NCBI GenBank assembly: GCA_013347225.1
Contig: CP054595.1
Coordinates: 806,001-870,000 of the forward strand
Length of the DNA stretch: 64,000 bases
Reading direction: 5' to 3'
From: Candidatus Accumulibacter similis
GTDB taxonomy: Bacteria; Pseudomonadota; Gammaproteobacteria; Burkholderiales; Rhodocyclaceae
The notes below the pieces were generated by a model, which saw only the letters and a program-made list of their open reading frames with translations, was not told the DNA's origin and ran no database searches. The translations under genes and the position numbers were made by a program. This document shows positions 1 to 9,068 of the stretch, piece by piece. Within the stretch, counting starts at the first letter, position 1, and each line of letters opens with the position of its first letter.

Positions 1-161
1 GCCTTGTTGATGCGCACCTTGCCCGCGCCCTTGAGACGCAGTTCGCCGATTCGGTCCTTGGCGTAGGTCTGTGCCGCTGCCGCCCCGGAATTGTTGCAGC
101 AGGTCTCCCCCTCGCCTCGCTGATTGCAGCAAAAAAAGACGTGATGCCTGAAATAGCTCAT
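1..161 (-). CDS. [2Fe-2S] ferredoxin-like protein, partial (C-terminus off window)
   Basis: The reverse strand is open from an ATG at 161 to the window edge, about 53 residues. It starts MSYFRHHVFFCCNQRG, continues with a CC pair (ETCC), then AAAAQTYAKDRI and GAGKVRINKA. This is the N-terminal half of the small thioredoxin-like [2Fe-2S] ferredoxins, in which an early cysteine pair and two later cysteines bind the cluster; the later ones lie outside the window. Family members are cytosolic electron carriers of about 100 residues, and the partner here is unknown. The upstream side runs into IS debris from about 257, so its promoter may have been altered. The call rests on motif recognition only. 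Confidence 0.7.
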   Translation of the reverse strand, partial: MSYFRHHVFFCCNQRGEGETCCNNSGAAAAQTYAKDRIGELRLKGAGKVRINK

Positions 162-256
162 GAAGGCGGTTCCTCCGGTTGGATTGCTGGCAAGTTTGCT
201 GGATCTTAACCCAGTCGCACCGAAATTCAGACTTCCTGATCTCGCAGGAAAGGCGG

Positions 257-469
257 ATGGCCCTGTTCCGCCTGTTGCGCTGGGGCGAAGGGGAGCAGGT
301 GGACTGCCAGAACTGGACATGGCGCACCGGCACCATCTCCGCCCGACCCGCAGGATCCGGCTCTGTGCGGGCTGGCAGGATGATTTCTCGGTCACCTCCG
401 GAACGATCTGCGCCTTCCATGAACTGCCCCCACGGCTGTGCCTCGCGGCGGCGATCCTGTTCACCAACG
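257..469 (+). pseudogene. IS1595-family transposase, 5' fragment
   Basis: The translation MALFRLLRWGEGEQV matches the start of the transposase at 21633, followed at nucleotide level by the zinc-ribbon region and the stretch coding AAAILFTNA. The zinc-ribbon cysteines are changed (CPHCG in the intact copy reads CQNWT here), a frameshift separates the halves, and similarity stops at about 469 where IS66 sequence begins. The catalytic domain is missing. It cannot make a working transposase. Confidence 0.75.
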
Positions 470-470
470 C

Positions 471-1425
471 CTCAGCGATGCGGGTTTCACCGTCAGCCGG
501 CCGTGGCTGACGCAGATCGCCCAGCAAGGGTCGGCCCTGCTCGAGGCGATCCACGAGGCGCAGTTGGCGTCGATTCGCGAGTCCAGGGTCAAGGCGATGG
601 ATGAAACGCCGATCAAGGCCGGACACGGCGGGCCCGGGAAGCTGAAGCGAGGCTATTTCTGGCCCGTCCATGGAGAACGCGACGAGATCTGTTTCCCCTT
701 CTTCGAGAGCCGCGAGATCAAGCACGTCGAGGCAGCGCTGGGGCTGACGCCTGCCGAGCGAGCGGTGCTGCTGTCGGATGGCTACCACGCCTATGCCCAC
801 TATGCGGCGAAGACCGGGATCACGCATGCCCAGTGCTGGACGCACACCCGTCGTGGCTTCTTCGAGGCGCAGGCCGCCGAACCGGAAGCCGGAGCCGAGG
901 CGCTGGCGCTGATCGGCGAGTTGTATCAGGTCGAGGAAGACATCCGCCAGGCCGGGCTGAGTGGCGAGCGCAAGAAGGATCATCGGCTGGCGCATGCCAG
1001 GCCGGTCGTCGAGCGCTTCTTCGCCTGGATCGATGAACGGTTCGCGGCGCAGGGTCTGCTGCCGAGCAATCCGCTGACCAAGGCGCTGGCCTATGCCCGC
1101 GACCGCCGCTTTGGACTGGAAGTGTTTCTCACCGACCCGGACGTGCCGATCGATACGAATCATCTCGAGCGGGCCCTGCGCGTGATTCCGATGGGTCGCC
1201 GCAACTGGATGTTCTGCTGGACCGAACTCGGTGCCCGCCACGTCGGCATCCTGCAGAGCCTGATCGTCACCTGCCGGCTGCACGACATCAACCCGTATGA
1301 CTACCTGGTCGATGTCCTGCAGCGCGTCGGACAGCACCCGGCCGACCGGGTCCACGAGCTCACGCCCCGCTGCTGGAAAGATCTCTTCGCCGCCAACCCG
1401 CTGCGCTCTCCCTTGCACCGGCAGG
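471..1425 (+). pseudogene. IS66-family transposase (TnpC), C-terminal fragment
   Basis: The frame entered at 471 (LSDAGFTVSRPWL) reads through the IS66 DDE domain: an Asp in VKAMDETPI, an Asp in LLSDGYHAY, the CWTHTRRGF block and the Glu in TNHLERALR, then the C-terminal element (GILQSLIVTCRLHDINPYDYL). The N-terminal leucine-zipper and zinc-finger parts are gone and no IS66 start codon remains. The downstream frame runs on into IS1595 debris, giving a long artificial open frame to 2009. The exact 3' limit is uncertain by some tens of bases. Confidence 0.75.
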
Positions 1426-1473
1426 CTCCATGGGCGGGGCGAATGCCGCAGGGTTACGGCCAGGGTGCCGCTA

Positions 1474-1820
1474 CGCGGCAGGCGACGCAGCACGTCAATG
1501 GCGTTCTTCCGCATCTGCTCGATCATGACGGTGGTCGCTTCCAGTCCCCGGCGGGCCGTCAGCGCCCCGCCTTGGGCCTCACGGAAGATGTCGAGAACCA
1601 TGCGCTGGCATTCACGCGGCCGGCAGAAGCGGTTTCGCACCCTATGGCCCTTCGCCCGGATCGTCCGCAGGTCGAATTCCGGGGAAAACAGCTAGAGGGT
1701 CGCGTCGAGGTGGGCCAGATCGTCCGCCACACGTCCCATCTCCTTCCGGTGATGCTCGATCAGCTCCGCCAGCTCCGCGCGTTTGGTGATCAGGGCCACA
1801 ACGACGTGGTTCTCTGCCAT
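1474..1820 (-). pseudogene. IS1595 accessory protein remnant
   Basis: The reverse strand from the ATG at 1820 reads MAENHVVALITKRAEL and is a diverged copy of the 144-residue protein encoded on the - strand of the intact IS1595 element (22667-23101). It has an in-frame stop after AHLDATL, a deletion in the SSRQIGEA region and a lost C-terminus where it meets IS66 sequence. It has no coding capacity, but it confirms that the accessory gene belongs to this IS lineage. Confidence 0.7.
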
Positions 1821-2194
1821 GAGAAATGCTCCCGTTCAGTGAAAACGAAAGCATTCTCGTGGAGCAGGCGGTCGGGTGCCGGGGGTGGTTGCTCCATAAT
1901 GCCGCAGTTGACCACGCTGGCGCCCGACATAGTGCCCGGCATCCTGGATGGCCGCTTGCCGCACCACCTCATCGTGCATGAGCTGGCGATCAGTCCGCCG
2001 GTGCGATGAGCAGCGGGCGAAAATGGGTGCGGTTGGCGAGGACCCATCGCCGAACTGATCAGCCGTACCGAAGTCTATGCAATGTGGCCGCCGTACGTAA
2101 CGCAGAGCGGCAACTCTGGATTCTCTGCGGTTCGCCCTTCGATCGACTGCGCGTGTCACTCCATTCCGCCGATCGACAACAAGGAGAAAGCATC

Positions 2195-2491
2195 ATGACC
2201 GCCTTCAATGTCGTGCGCTTCCGGGTGAAGCCGGGGCGCGAGCAAGAATTTCTGGATGCGCATATGATGGTCTCGCGCGATTGGCCCGGCCTGAGGCGGG
2301 TCAACATGCTGCAGACGGGTGACAGCAGCTACTGCCTGATTGCCGAGTGGGACGACATGGACAGCCTTGCCAAAGCGCGGCCAAGAATGATCGCCACCCT
2401 AGATTCGTTCCGCGACACGCTTCAAGATCTGGGCGGCGGTCTGGGCGTTACCGATGCGGTCTCGGGGCCGGTGGTGCTGGACTTGAAATAG
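2195..2491 (+). CDS. Antibiotic biosynthesis monooxygenase (ABM)-like small protein
   Basis: This is a 98-residue protein starting MTAFNVVRFRVKPGREQEF. The ATG at 2195 is preceded by AAGGAG at 2181-2186, which picks this start over the longer open frame from 2006. The pattern of a beta strand (NVVRFRVKPG), a helix (QEFLDAH), a Trp-Asp/Glu turn (AEWDDMDSLAKARP) and a final strand is that of dimeric alpha/beta ferredoxin-fold ABM or DUF718-type proteins. Members include small cofactor-free monooxygenases and proteins of unknown role; no substrate can be assigned. It stands alone next to the IS scar. Confidence 0.65.
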   Translation: MTAFNVVRFRVKPGREQEFLDAHMMVSRDWPGLRRVNMLQTGDSSYCLIAEWDDMDSLAKARPRMIATLDSFRDTLQDLGGGLGVTDAVSGPVVLDLK

Positions 2492-2701
2492 TACGTCGTG
2501 ATCGGTGCCAAGCACGACTCTAGTAACGAACCGTCTCCCTCACACAAAAGGCGAGAATCGACCTCGTTGCCGAAGTGAGGCAAGTGGAAGTTGTGTAGCC
2601 GCTGACGACGCGTTGCAGCCTTTCACACGCGGAGCAACCGGACGCTGGCACGCTCCCTCCATCGGCGGCAACGCGTTCTCCGTCTGTTCCCACCGGATCG
2701 C

Positions 2702-3271
2702 TCACCTCTTGGGAGTCGCGGAGATCGATGCACGCAAGGCGTCACGCTCTTCCATGCTCGCTGCGGCGGGTTGCTGAAAGAACATTCGAATCATGCGTCT
2801 TTCGCCCAGCACTCGGCCCAGTTCCCGGATCACGCAGTAGTTGAGGATGACGACAAGCAGGATGATCTGGAGTGCCCAGAAGTGCGGCCACACGATTTCG
2901 TACAGTAGCTTTTCGTTGCCCGCGAGGATTCCTCCAGCCTCCTTGGTGAAGTCATAAAGCCGCTCCAGATAATGGATGAAGCTTGCGACAACATAGTAAA
3001 TGATCGCCTTCCAGGCGATGTTGTAGATCAACGGCTTCTCCGGAAATCGATTGATTGGCGGCCAATGGTCGGCGAGCAAGACCGACTTGCCAATGATCAG
3101 CGCGGCGAGCGCGATTTGGGCCGACGAGGTGACCGGTAGCCCCGTGCCCTTTGCCATCAGGACTCTGACCAAACCGACGATGTGCAGAGCGACCAAGAAG
3201 AAGATGGTTGGTGGCAATACAGCCAGAAGTTCTTCCTTCAGCTTTTCGACAGCCTTGTTCACTGCAGTCAC
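2702..3271 (-). CDS. Putative four-helix inner-membrane protein
   Basis: The 189-residue product has four likely membrane segments, at about residues 15-40, 50-70, 83-104 and 128-150, and a charged C-terminal tail (MEERDALRAS). The N-terminus (MTAVNKAVEKLKEEL) is a short amphipathic helix with no cleavable signal. I recognise no family and no catalytic motif. The gene is convergent with the ABM-like gene and lies about 340 bp from the next lipoprotein gene, so no operon partner suggests its role. Confidence 0.6.
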   Translation of the reverse strand: MTAVNKAVEKLKEELLAVLPPTIFFLVALHIVGLVRVLMAKGTGLPVTSSAQIALAALIIGKSVLLADHWPPINRFPEKPLIYNIAWKAIIYYVVASFIHYLERLYDFTKEAGGILAGNEKLLYEIVWPHFWALQIILLVVILNYCVIRELGRVLGERRMIRMFFQQPAAASMEERDALRASISATPKR

Positions 3272-3615
3272 TCCTATGTCTTACCGGCGGTGCTGTTTTC
3301 ACTTACACAGTGATGGCCGGTTTTCGGCTGATACGCGCAGCATCTTGGCAGGTCGAGCCGACCCGTTCCGTTCCAAGGCTTGATCCACGAGGATGCGGGC
3401 GTTAGGCGACAAACGCGAAATCTGTTCCGCCAACAACCTTGCCCTTGCTGCTCCGATGACAGGAGGTGCATCTGCGCGGGCTTGCCAGGACGGGCGGCCC
3501 GAGGCGAATACCGCGGGCCCACCTCTAGTAGCAACTCTGAGGCTGGCGTTGGCGCGCGCCACCCGACAGTTCCGCCAGCATGAACTTCCAGAACGACGGT
3601 GGGTCGCTGCCGCTC
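3272..3615. other. Intergenic, no supported gene
   Basis: About 340 bp between the membrane-protein gene and the DUF1254 lipoprotein gene. Short open frames on both strands have arginine- and alanine-rich low-complexity translations with no recognisable family, and none has a convincing ribosome binding site. Confidence 0.5.
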
Positions 3616-5091
3616 CTATGTTCCCACCCGCTTCAACTCGGGCGGGTTCCACGTGCCCGCGCCAGGTGGCAGGATCGATGGCGGCTCGGTCTTCGGCCAA
3701 TAAAGGCGCATCACCAGGTAGATGGGGCCGTCCGGCGCGGGCAGCCAGTTCGACTCCCTGTCCTTTCCGGGCGACTCCTTCTGGACATAGAGAGTGAGCG
3801 AGCCGTCCGCGTTCTTCTTCATCGCTGGCAGCATCGGCGAGTTGATCAGGTAGCGGTCGATCGGGTTCTTGATCAGGAACTGGGTCTTCCCGTCGTACAT
3901 CGTCACTGACCAGAAGGCGTCGACGGGCGGGAACTGGTCCTTGGCAAACGTCAGCGTGTACTTGTGCTTGCTGCCGTCGAGCACTTCGCCGTTCGCCAGC
4001 GTCTTGGTGAGAGGATACATGGCTTCGACGGCATCGTTGCCATAGATGCCGCCCTTGGCGGCCGCGGCGCGCTTCAGCCAGTCGCCGTTGTAGAACGCGC
4101 GGTCGCCGAACAGCGAGCCGACCTTCCAGCCGTTGATGTCCTTCTGCCCGGCCTCCAGATACTTCTCGATCTTGCTGTCGCCTTCCTTCATCGCCAGCAG
4201 GATGGCGGCCTTGTGCTCAAGCGAAAGGTCTTTGAAGTTGAACTTCTTGCCGGGGCCGATGCCGATGCTGGCGAGCTTGGCGCGGATCGCTTCTTCCTCG
4301 GGCCCGGCCGGCGCGAATTGCAACGCAAAGTCCAGGTAATCGAAGAAGTTGGTCTTGACCATCTCCTTGTCGATCTTCGGGAAATCTATCGCCGGCGCCG
4401 CTGGAGGAGCGGGTTGCTTGAGATACGCCGACAGCGGCTGAACCGTGTAGCCTGCCTGCACCTTCTCGACGTTGGGCATGTCTTTGGGGTCGATGAGTTG
4501 CGTGCGGTACGCGGCGAGGGAGAAATCGGTGGTCGAGCGGAACACCTTCTTGATGCCCGCCGGTGTTTCACCCTTCCAATTCGGCCCGACGACCAGGTAG
4601 TCGCCGGCGTCATTGCCGGTGGCGCGGCTGCCGATGTAGCCGTAGTTGAAGGTGTTGCCGTCGTTCAGCATCACCGAGTAGTAGCGGTTCTTGTCCACCG
4701 CCGGTACCGAGAGCACCAGCGGCTCGGCGCGCAGGTCCATCCACAGCAAGGAGTAGGGCGTGTCACTGTTGGGCGTCACGATTGCCGTGTCCTGGTAGGT
4801 GAAGACGCGGGCCTCGTTGTGGATCTGGTTGAACGGCGCTTTCCACTGGCCCGAGTTCTTGTCGATCACATACTCATACATGACCGCGTAGTTCATCACG
4901 ATCGGCAGGCCGTAGATGAAAGCTTCCTCAGCGATGGCCTTGACCTCCGCGATGCCAGGCGCAGGTACGCCGGCGGCCGCGTCCTTCTTCGCCGCTTGCG
5001 TGACGGGGTCGGCGGGTTTGTTGCAGCCGGCCAGCAGCCCGGTGGCGATGGCGACGCCCATGGCGCCACTGAGCAGTGCGCGTTTCAACAT
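3616..5091 (-). CDS. DUF1254/DUF1214 domain lipoprotein
   Basis: The product has 491 residues when started at the ATG at 5091. That start has GGAGG eight bases upstream and places a lipoprotein signal at the N-terminus (MLKRALLSGAMGV, lipobox LLAGC); the longer open frame to 5184 would bury it. After the lipidated Cys comes the DUF1254 domain (EEAFIYGLPIVMNY, TPNSDTPYSLLWMDL, YYSVMLNDG) and then the C-terminal DUF1214 domain (FWSVTMYDG, NPIDRYLINS, QKESPGKDRESNWLPAP). These two-domain proteins are exported and common in proteobacteria, but their biochemical role is not established. The gene is probably monocistronic. Confidence 0.85.
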   Translation of the reverse strand: MLKRALLSGAMGVAIATGLLAGCNKPADPVTQAAKKDAAAGVPAPGIAEVKAIAEEAFIYGLPIVMNYAVMYEYVIDKNSGQWKAPFNQIHNEARVFTYQDTAIVTPNSDTPYSLLWMDLRAEPLVLSVPAVDKNRYYSVMLNDGNTFNYGYIGSRATGNDAGDYLVVGPNWKGETPAGIKKVFRSTTDFSLAAYRTQLIDPKDMPNVEKVQAGYTVQPLSAYLKQPAPPAAPAIDFPKIDKEMVKTNFFDYLDFALQFAPAGPEEEAIRAKLASIGIGPGKKFNFKDLSLEHKAAILLAMKEGDSKIEKYLEAGQKDINGWKVGSLFGDRAFYNGDWLKRAAAAKGGIYGNDAVEAMYPLTKTLANGEVLDGSKHKYTLTFAKDQFPPVDAFWSVTMYDGKTQFLIKNPIDRYLINSPMLPAMKKNADGSLTLYVQKESPGKDRESNWLPAPDGPIYLVMRLYWPKTEPPSILPPGAGTWNPPELKRVGT

Positions 5092-5262
5092 TGCGCTTGC
5101 CTCCGCGGACGCGATGTCGAAAATTCGGGGACTGTGGCCATTTGTCGTGTTCTCCACCAAGAGTCGAAGAAGTAGGTCGCCCATTGCGCGACGGTTGGAT
5201 CATATTTTAAGCTATGCATGGCAACACGCAAGTTGTGACAACCAGACAATGGGGAGGCGCCA

Positions 5263-5898
5263 ATGCAAGCGATTCCGAGTTATCGATGTTTCTCCGTCCT
5301 CGCGATCGTGGCGAGCTTTCTGACACCAGCCCGTGAGCGAACGTCGCTCGAGGTCGTTCGGGGGTGGATTTGTGCACTCGCCGGAGCGCTGGGGATCGTT
5401 CTTGCCTCCACACCGGCCGCGGCGCAGGGCCATCCCGAACTGGAAGCCAACGCGCGCGCGGCCCTGAGCAGCCTCGAGGCGCAAGATCCCCTCGCTGCCG
5501 CGCTCGCAAGGCGCGCGGTCGCCGTCTTGGTGTTTCCGGAGGTAACGAAGGCGGGGTTCCTGATCGGCGGTGAATACGGCAACGGCATCATGTTCCGGGG
5601 CGAACGCTTCGCCGGGCACTACAACACCGCCGGCGTATCGTACGGACTGCAGGCGGGCGCGCAGACCTTCGGCTACGCGTTGTTCTTCATGAACGAGCGG
5701 GCCTTGCAGTCTTTGGATGACGCGGGCGGTTTGCAGGTCGGCGTCGGCCCGAGTGTCGTCGTTCTGGATCAGGGCAAGGCCAAGTCACTTACATCGGAGA
5801 TGCTGACCAGCGACGCGTATGCCTTCGTCTTCGGTCAGCAAGGACTGATGGCGGGTGTCGGTCTGGAGGGCACCAAGATCACCAAGCTTGGCCAGTAA
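5263..5898 (+). CDS. YSC84-family (DUF500) lipid-binding-like exported protein
   Basis: The 211-residue protein has a hydrophobic export segment at about residues 35-54 (ALAGALGIVLASTPAAAQ) after an unusually long N-terminal extension, so the real start could be internal. The mature part carries the YSC84/DUF500 pattern: VLVFPEVTKAGFLIGGEYG, then AGVSYGLQAGAQTFGYALFFM, then a Gly-rich C-terminal half ending LEGTKITKLGQ. The eukaryotic homologue binds actin and lipids; bacterial members are periplasmic or outer-membrane proteins of unclear function. It is divergent from the DUF1254 lipoprotein gene and the two may share a regulatory region. Confidence 0.8.
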   Translation: MQAIPSYRCFSVLAIVASFLTPARERTSLEVVRGWICALAGALGIVLASTPAAAQGHPELEANARAALSSLEAQDPLAAALARRAVAVLVFPEVTKAGFLIGGEYGNGIMFRGERFAGHYNTAGVSYGLQAGAQTFGYALFFMNERALQSLDDAGGLQVGVGPSVVVLDQGKAKSLTSEMLTSDAYAFVFGQQGLMAGVGLEGTKITKLGQ

Positions 5899-6468
5899 TC
5901 AGCAACAGCCGAAGCGCGCTGACGTCGAAATGCCGAACACGGTAGCGGCCACAGTGTGGTGAGTCGTCGAACGCGGGTGTGGCAGGTGGCGAGCCGGGCC
6001 TCTTTGCCACGACTCGCCGAGCCCTGCTCCGATGCTTGGCCAGCATCTGATCTTCGTCGTCTCCGTCGCAGCGGTGGTCGCTCCGCTGCTGGCGTCGACG
6101 CACGAGGGACCGCGAGTACCCGTCGTCGTGACCGCCGTGTTGCCCGGAGAGTCCCCATTGGGCCACAGGTCATGCGCTTGACCGAATTCGAGTCCTTCAT
6201 GTCTGTATCCACGCCGCGCACCACACGCCGTGCAATTTTCTGCAAGGTGAGCCACTGCGGAGCTAAGAGCATCGTGCCGGGCCCAGGCGAAGTACTCGGC
6301 GATGCGGTCGTGGACGTGCTTGGCGAGATCGCGGATCTCCTCGACGGTCCCTCCGGTCAGGACCCGGTGGGCCCACCATGCGACGCTGACCAGGTCGGGG
6401 AAGGGCCAGTAGGAAACTTCACCCGCTGAGGGGTCAAAATGCATGAACTTCAGGCAAATGCGAATCAT
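5899..6468 (-). CDS. Hypothetical protein, possibly frameshifted
   Basis: An ATG at 6468 is preceded by GGGAGG with a four-base gap, and the first 80 or so residues look protein-like (MIRICLKFMHFDPSAGEV, VSVAWWAHRVLTGGTVEE, HVHDRIAEYFAWARHDAL). After about residue 100 the translation becomes Thr/Arg/Ser-rich and unlike a folded protein, which suggests a lost frame. I know no family. It could also be a chance open frame in GC-rich sequence. Confidence 0.3.
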   Translation of the reverse strand: MIRICLKFMHFDPSAGEVSYWPFPDLVSVAWWAHRVLTGGTVEEIRDLAKHVHDRIAEYFAWARHDALSSAVAHLAENCTACGARRGYRHEGLEFGQAHDLWPNGDSPGNTAVTTTGTRGPSCVDASSGATTAATETTKIRCWPSIGAGLGESWQRGPARHLPHPRSTTHHTVAATVFGISTSARFGCC

Positions 6469-6654
6469 ATGGCCTCCCATGTTCGGAATGCGTCGGCAAG
6501 TACATCGCGCCGACCACTGCGCATGACTCGATCTTCGCGCAACGCGAGGGTCTCTGAAGCGATCGTCTCGATTCGGACCGGGGGTAGACCACACGCGGGA
6601 GTGGCGCATTGCCATTTCAATGTGCACGACAACGCAACAAGGACGCCCAGTCTC

Positions 6655-6988
6655 CTACGCGGCTCGCGCTGTCGAGAACCACTCAGCCCAATAGTCGATG
6701 CAGGCGCGCATCTTGGGCAAGCGGTGCCGTTCCTGCAGCATGAGCGCGTGCAGGGGCACTTGTTGACTGTCGATCTGATCCTGCAATATGGGGACCAAGT
6801 CGCCCCGTCGGATCAGTTGAAGGGCCAGCAGGTCCATCACACGCCCGATACCCACGGCATGCCGCACCATGGCCAATGTCAGCATGATGTTGTTGCTGCG
6901 AGTATGGCCCCGAGCTTGGTAGAAGCACTCCCTGCTGCCAGCGCTACTGAGTGGCCAGCGATTCCTCTGCGGATTCGCCGTGTAGGCA
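6655..6988 (-). pseudogene. LysR-type regulator, C-terminal stump cut by IS66
   Basis: The reverse strand stays open from the IS66 boundary at 6988 to a stop at 6655. It reads YTANPQRNRWPLS, then RSNNIMLTLAMVRHAVGIGR, RRGDLVPILQDQ and LPKMRACIDYWAEWF, the typical last third of a LysR effector-binding domain. The DNA-binding half is missing and is not found beyond the far end of the IS66 element. The break falls exactly at the IS66 terminal repeat. The remnant cannot bind DNA. Confidence 0.7.
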
Positions 6989-7027
6989 GTAAGCGTCCGA
7001 CACAGCCACCCCTCCGGGGCGACTTGC

Positions 7028-8641
7028 TCAGCCTGTCGTCTTCAGTGGCAACAGTTCGTCGATGCGGCTGTTCGGCCAGTTTGGGAGCTTTTCGAGGGTC
7101 TCGGTGAGCCAGGCCATCGGTTCGATCCCGTTCAGGCGAGCCGTCTCGAGCAGCGACTGGATCGCGGCAGCGCGTTGGCCGGCAGTCTCGGAACCCGCGA
7201 ACAGCCAGTTCTTCTTCCCGAGTGCGATCGGACGAATCGCATTCTCCACGGGGTTATTGTCGATCGGGTAGAACCCGTTGCCCGCATAACGAGCCAGCGC
7301 CGGCCAGCGCCGCAGACTGTAGTCGATGGCCTTTGCCAGAGCACCTCCGTCGGCGACCGACCGACGGCTACTCAGCAGCCACAAATGCAGGGCCTCGAGG
7401 AGCGGCTGACTCGTTTCTCGTCGCCGTCGAGCCCGTTCCTCAACCGTCGCTTCCTTGTTCGCCGCCTCGACGGCATACAGTTCGCCGATTCGGCGCAGTG
7501 CTTCGGCGGCGATCGGATGCTGATTGGCCTGGTGGAGGTCGAAGAACTTCCGCCGGGCATGCGCCATGCAGGCGAGTTCGATCACCTCGCCGCGAAACAG
7601 GGCCTGGTAGCCCGCGAATTCATCGACCATCAGCGCGCCTTGCCAGTCGCGCAGGAACTCCACCACATACTTCCCGCCCCGGCCGGGCTGGTAGTCGAAG
7701 ACGCTGATCGGCGGATCGCTTGCCAAGGCATTGCTGCGATACGCCCAGAGATGGGCCCGCCTGGTCTTTCCATTGCCCGGATCGAGTTGCTGCACCGGGG
7801 TTTCATCGGCATGCAACACCGCGCCCTGGCGGAGCAGTTCGGCGAGGCGCAGCCAGAGCGGTTCCAGGGCGACACCGGTACGGCCGACCCAGTCGGCCAG
7901 CGTCGAACGCGAGAGGGTCACCCCCGACCGGGCGGCCTGCCGTTCGAGACGATACAGTGGCAGGTGATCGGCGTACTTGCTGACCATCACCCCGGCCAGC
8001 AAGGCCGGTGCCGCCAAACCGCCATCGATGACCGAAGCGATGGCCGGTGCGGCGATGACGGTCTCGCAGGGCCGGCAGGCGTACTTGGGATAGATGTGGC
8101 GCTCGACGAAGAACTCGGCGGGGACGATGCTGAGCTTCTCGGTCACGTCCTCGCCGATCCGCACCAGCGCCTGACCACATTGTCCGCAGGTGCAGGTTTC
8201 GGGCTCGTGCAGGTGCTCGACGCGCGGCAGTTGCTCGGGCAAGGGCTGACGGCCGGCGCGTTCGCGTTTGGCTTTCTCGGGGAGCGGCAGATGCGGCCCC
8301 ATCGCGGCCGCCTGGCGCTGTTCGGCGAGGCGCGCTTCGCAGGCGGCGACGTCGGCAGCCAGGGTTTCGTCGAAGAGGTCGCGTTCGCTGGCGGTCAGGG
8401 ATTCGCTCTTGACGCCGAATTTCATCCGCCGCAGATGGGCCAGTTCGAGGGTCAGCTTCTCGATCCTGGCGTCACGCCAATGAATCTCCGTGGCGCGGGT
8501 ATCGAGCTGCTCAAGCAGGCCACTGACCCGCTTCTCGACCCAGGAGAGCAGTTCCGAAGAGGGCGAGAAAGGGGCAAGTTCGCTGGCCAAATCCATGCTG
8601 GATGACACCATGAAGATGTGCGCCAGGGATCTCGAAACCAC
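7028..8641 (-). CDS. tnpC: IS66-family transposase TnpC
   Basis: Up to 537 residues; a start at Met16 (8596, MDLASELAPF) is as plausible as the first ATG. Order of parts: coiled N-terminus (about 20-90), zinc-finger region (CTCGQCGQAL, CRPCE), then the DDE catalytic domain with Asp in VLHADETPV, Asp in LMVDEFAGY and Glu in NNPVENAIRP, and the IS66 C-terminal piece (IQSLLETARLNGIEPMAWL). All catalytic residues are present, so the protein could be active. TnpA, which IS66 transposition normally also requires, is interrupted in this copy. Confidence 0.9.
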   Translation of the reverse strand: MVSRSLAHIFMVSSSMDLASELAPFSPSSELLSWVEKRVSGLLEQLDTRATEIHWRDARIEKLTLELAHLRRMKFGVKSESLTASERDLFDETLAADVAACEARLAEQRQAAAMGPHLPLPEKAKRERAGRQPLPEQLPRVEHLHEPETCTCGQCGQALVRIGEDVTEKLSIVPAEFFVERHIYPKYACRPCETVIAAPAIASVIDGGLAAPALLAGVMVSKYADHLPLYRLERQAARSGVTLSRSTLADWVGRTGVALEPLWLRLAELLRQGAVLHADETPVQQLDPGNGKTRRAHLWAYRSNALASDPPISVFDYQPGRGGKYVVEFLRDWQGALMVDEFAGYQALFRGEVIELACMAHARRKFFDLHQANQHPIAAEALRRIGELYAVEAANKEATVEERARRRRETSQPLLEALHLWLLSSRRSVADGGALAKAIDYSLRRWPALARYAGNGFYPIDNNPVENAIRPIALGKKNWLFAGSETAGQRAAAIQSLLETARLNGIEPMAWLTETLEKLPNWPNSRIDELLPLKTTG

Positions 8642-9030
8642 TGATTTGGCGTAAGTTCTTGAGGGACTTCAGTGCTCTGGACTTGCCAGTGGGCGGGCGC
8701 CGGGGCGTCGCGGCGCTGCCAGTCGACGCCGGCGACGAGCCAGAGCCATTGCGCTGCCGAAAGGGCAAAAACGGGGTCACTGGCGCTGGGCCAAATGAAG
8801 GCGCCGCGGTGCAACCGGCGTTGCGACAGCCAGACGCCAGTGCCGTCCCAGACCAGGAGCTTGAGCCGGTTCCGGCGCCGGTTGGTGAAGGCATAGGCAG
8901 TACCGTCACAGGGCGTGCGCCCGAGGCTGGCCTGGATGCGGGCCGACAGGCCATCGCTACCCGAGCGCATATCGACCGCTTCGACTGCCAGCCAGATGCG
9001 CTCCGGCGTGGGCCCGGGCGGAACGGTCAT
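8452..9030 (-). CDS. tnpB: IS66-family accessory protein TnpB
   Basis: The ATG at 9030 overlaps the original tnpA stop, as usual in IS66. The first 115 or so residues are standard TnpB (RIWLAVEAVDMRSGSDGL, NRLKLLVWDGTGVWL, RGAFIWP, GVDWQRRD). The family normally stops near there, but this frame runs on to 8452, deep inside tnpC in another frame, giving 192 residues. Either the native stop was lost by a small frameshift or the tail is tolerated. TnpB is required for IS66 transposition; its biochemical role is not settled. Confidence 0.75.
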   Translation of the reverse strand: MTVPPGPTPERIWLAVEAVDMRSGSDGLSARIQASLGRTPCDGTAYAFTNRRRNRLKLLVWDGTGVWLSQRRLHRGAFIWPSASDPVFALSAAQWLWLVAGVDWQRRDAPAPAHWQVQSTEVPQELTPNQWFRDPWRTSSWCHPAWIWPANLPLSRPLRNCSPGSRSGSVACLSSSIPAPRRFIGVTPGSRS

Positions 9031-9058
9031 CGGCGCTCTCCGCACAGCGCACGCAGCC

Positions 9059-9068
9059 AGTCGGCTGC
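9059..9068. repeat. 10-bp target duplication, left copy (IS4 copy 1)
   Basis: AGTCGGCTGC, repeated exactly at 10322-10331 on the other side of the element. Confidence 0.85.

Larger units (their letters stand above)
257..1904. mobile_element. Chimeric IS remnant: IS1595 fragments around an IS66 fragment
   Basis: The outer parts match the intact IS1595 element at 21502-23185: 257-469 matches the 5' part of its transposase and about 1474-1904 matches its 3' part including the terminal repeat ending at 1904. Between them is the 3' part of an IS66 transposase from a different IS66 lineage than the one at 7 kb. The two IS1595 breakpoints are not adjacent in the intact copy (about 800 bp is missing), so this is not a simple nested insertion but an insertion followed by deletion or recombination. 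The left IS1595 end and the IS66 5' end are absent. The element is inactive. Confidence 0.75.

Noticed and set aside
438..2009. Single 523-residue protein
   Set aside because: It fuses an IS66 fragment with antisense IS1595 debris; only 471-1425 is real coding heritage and that is truncated.
3964..5175. 403-residue + strand frame opposite the DUF1254 gene
   Set aside because: Antisense shadow; the - strand has a lipoprotein signal and family motifs.
7175..8605. 476-residue + strand frame opposite IS66 tnpC
   Set aside because: Shadow of the transposase in GC-rich DNA; no family pattern.
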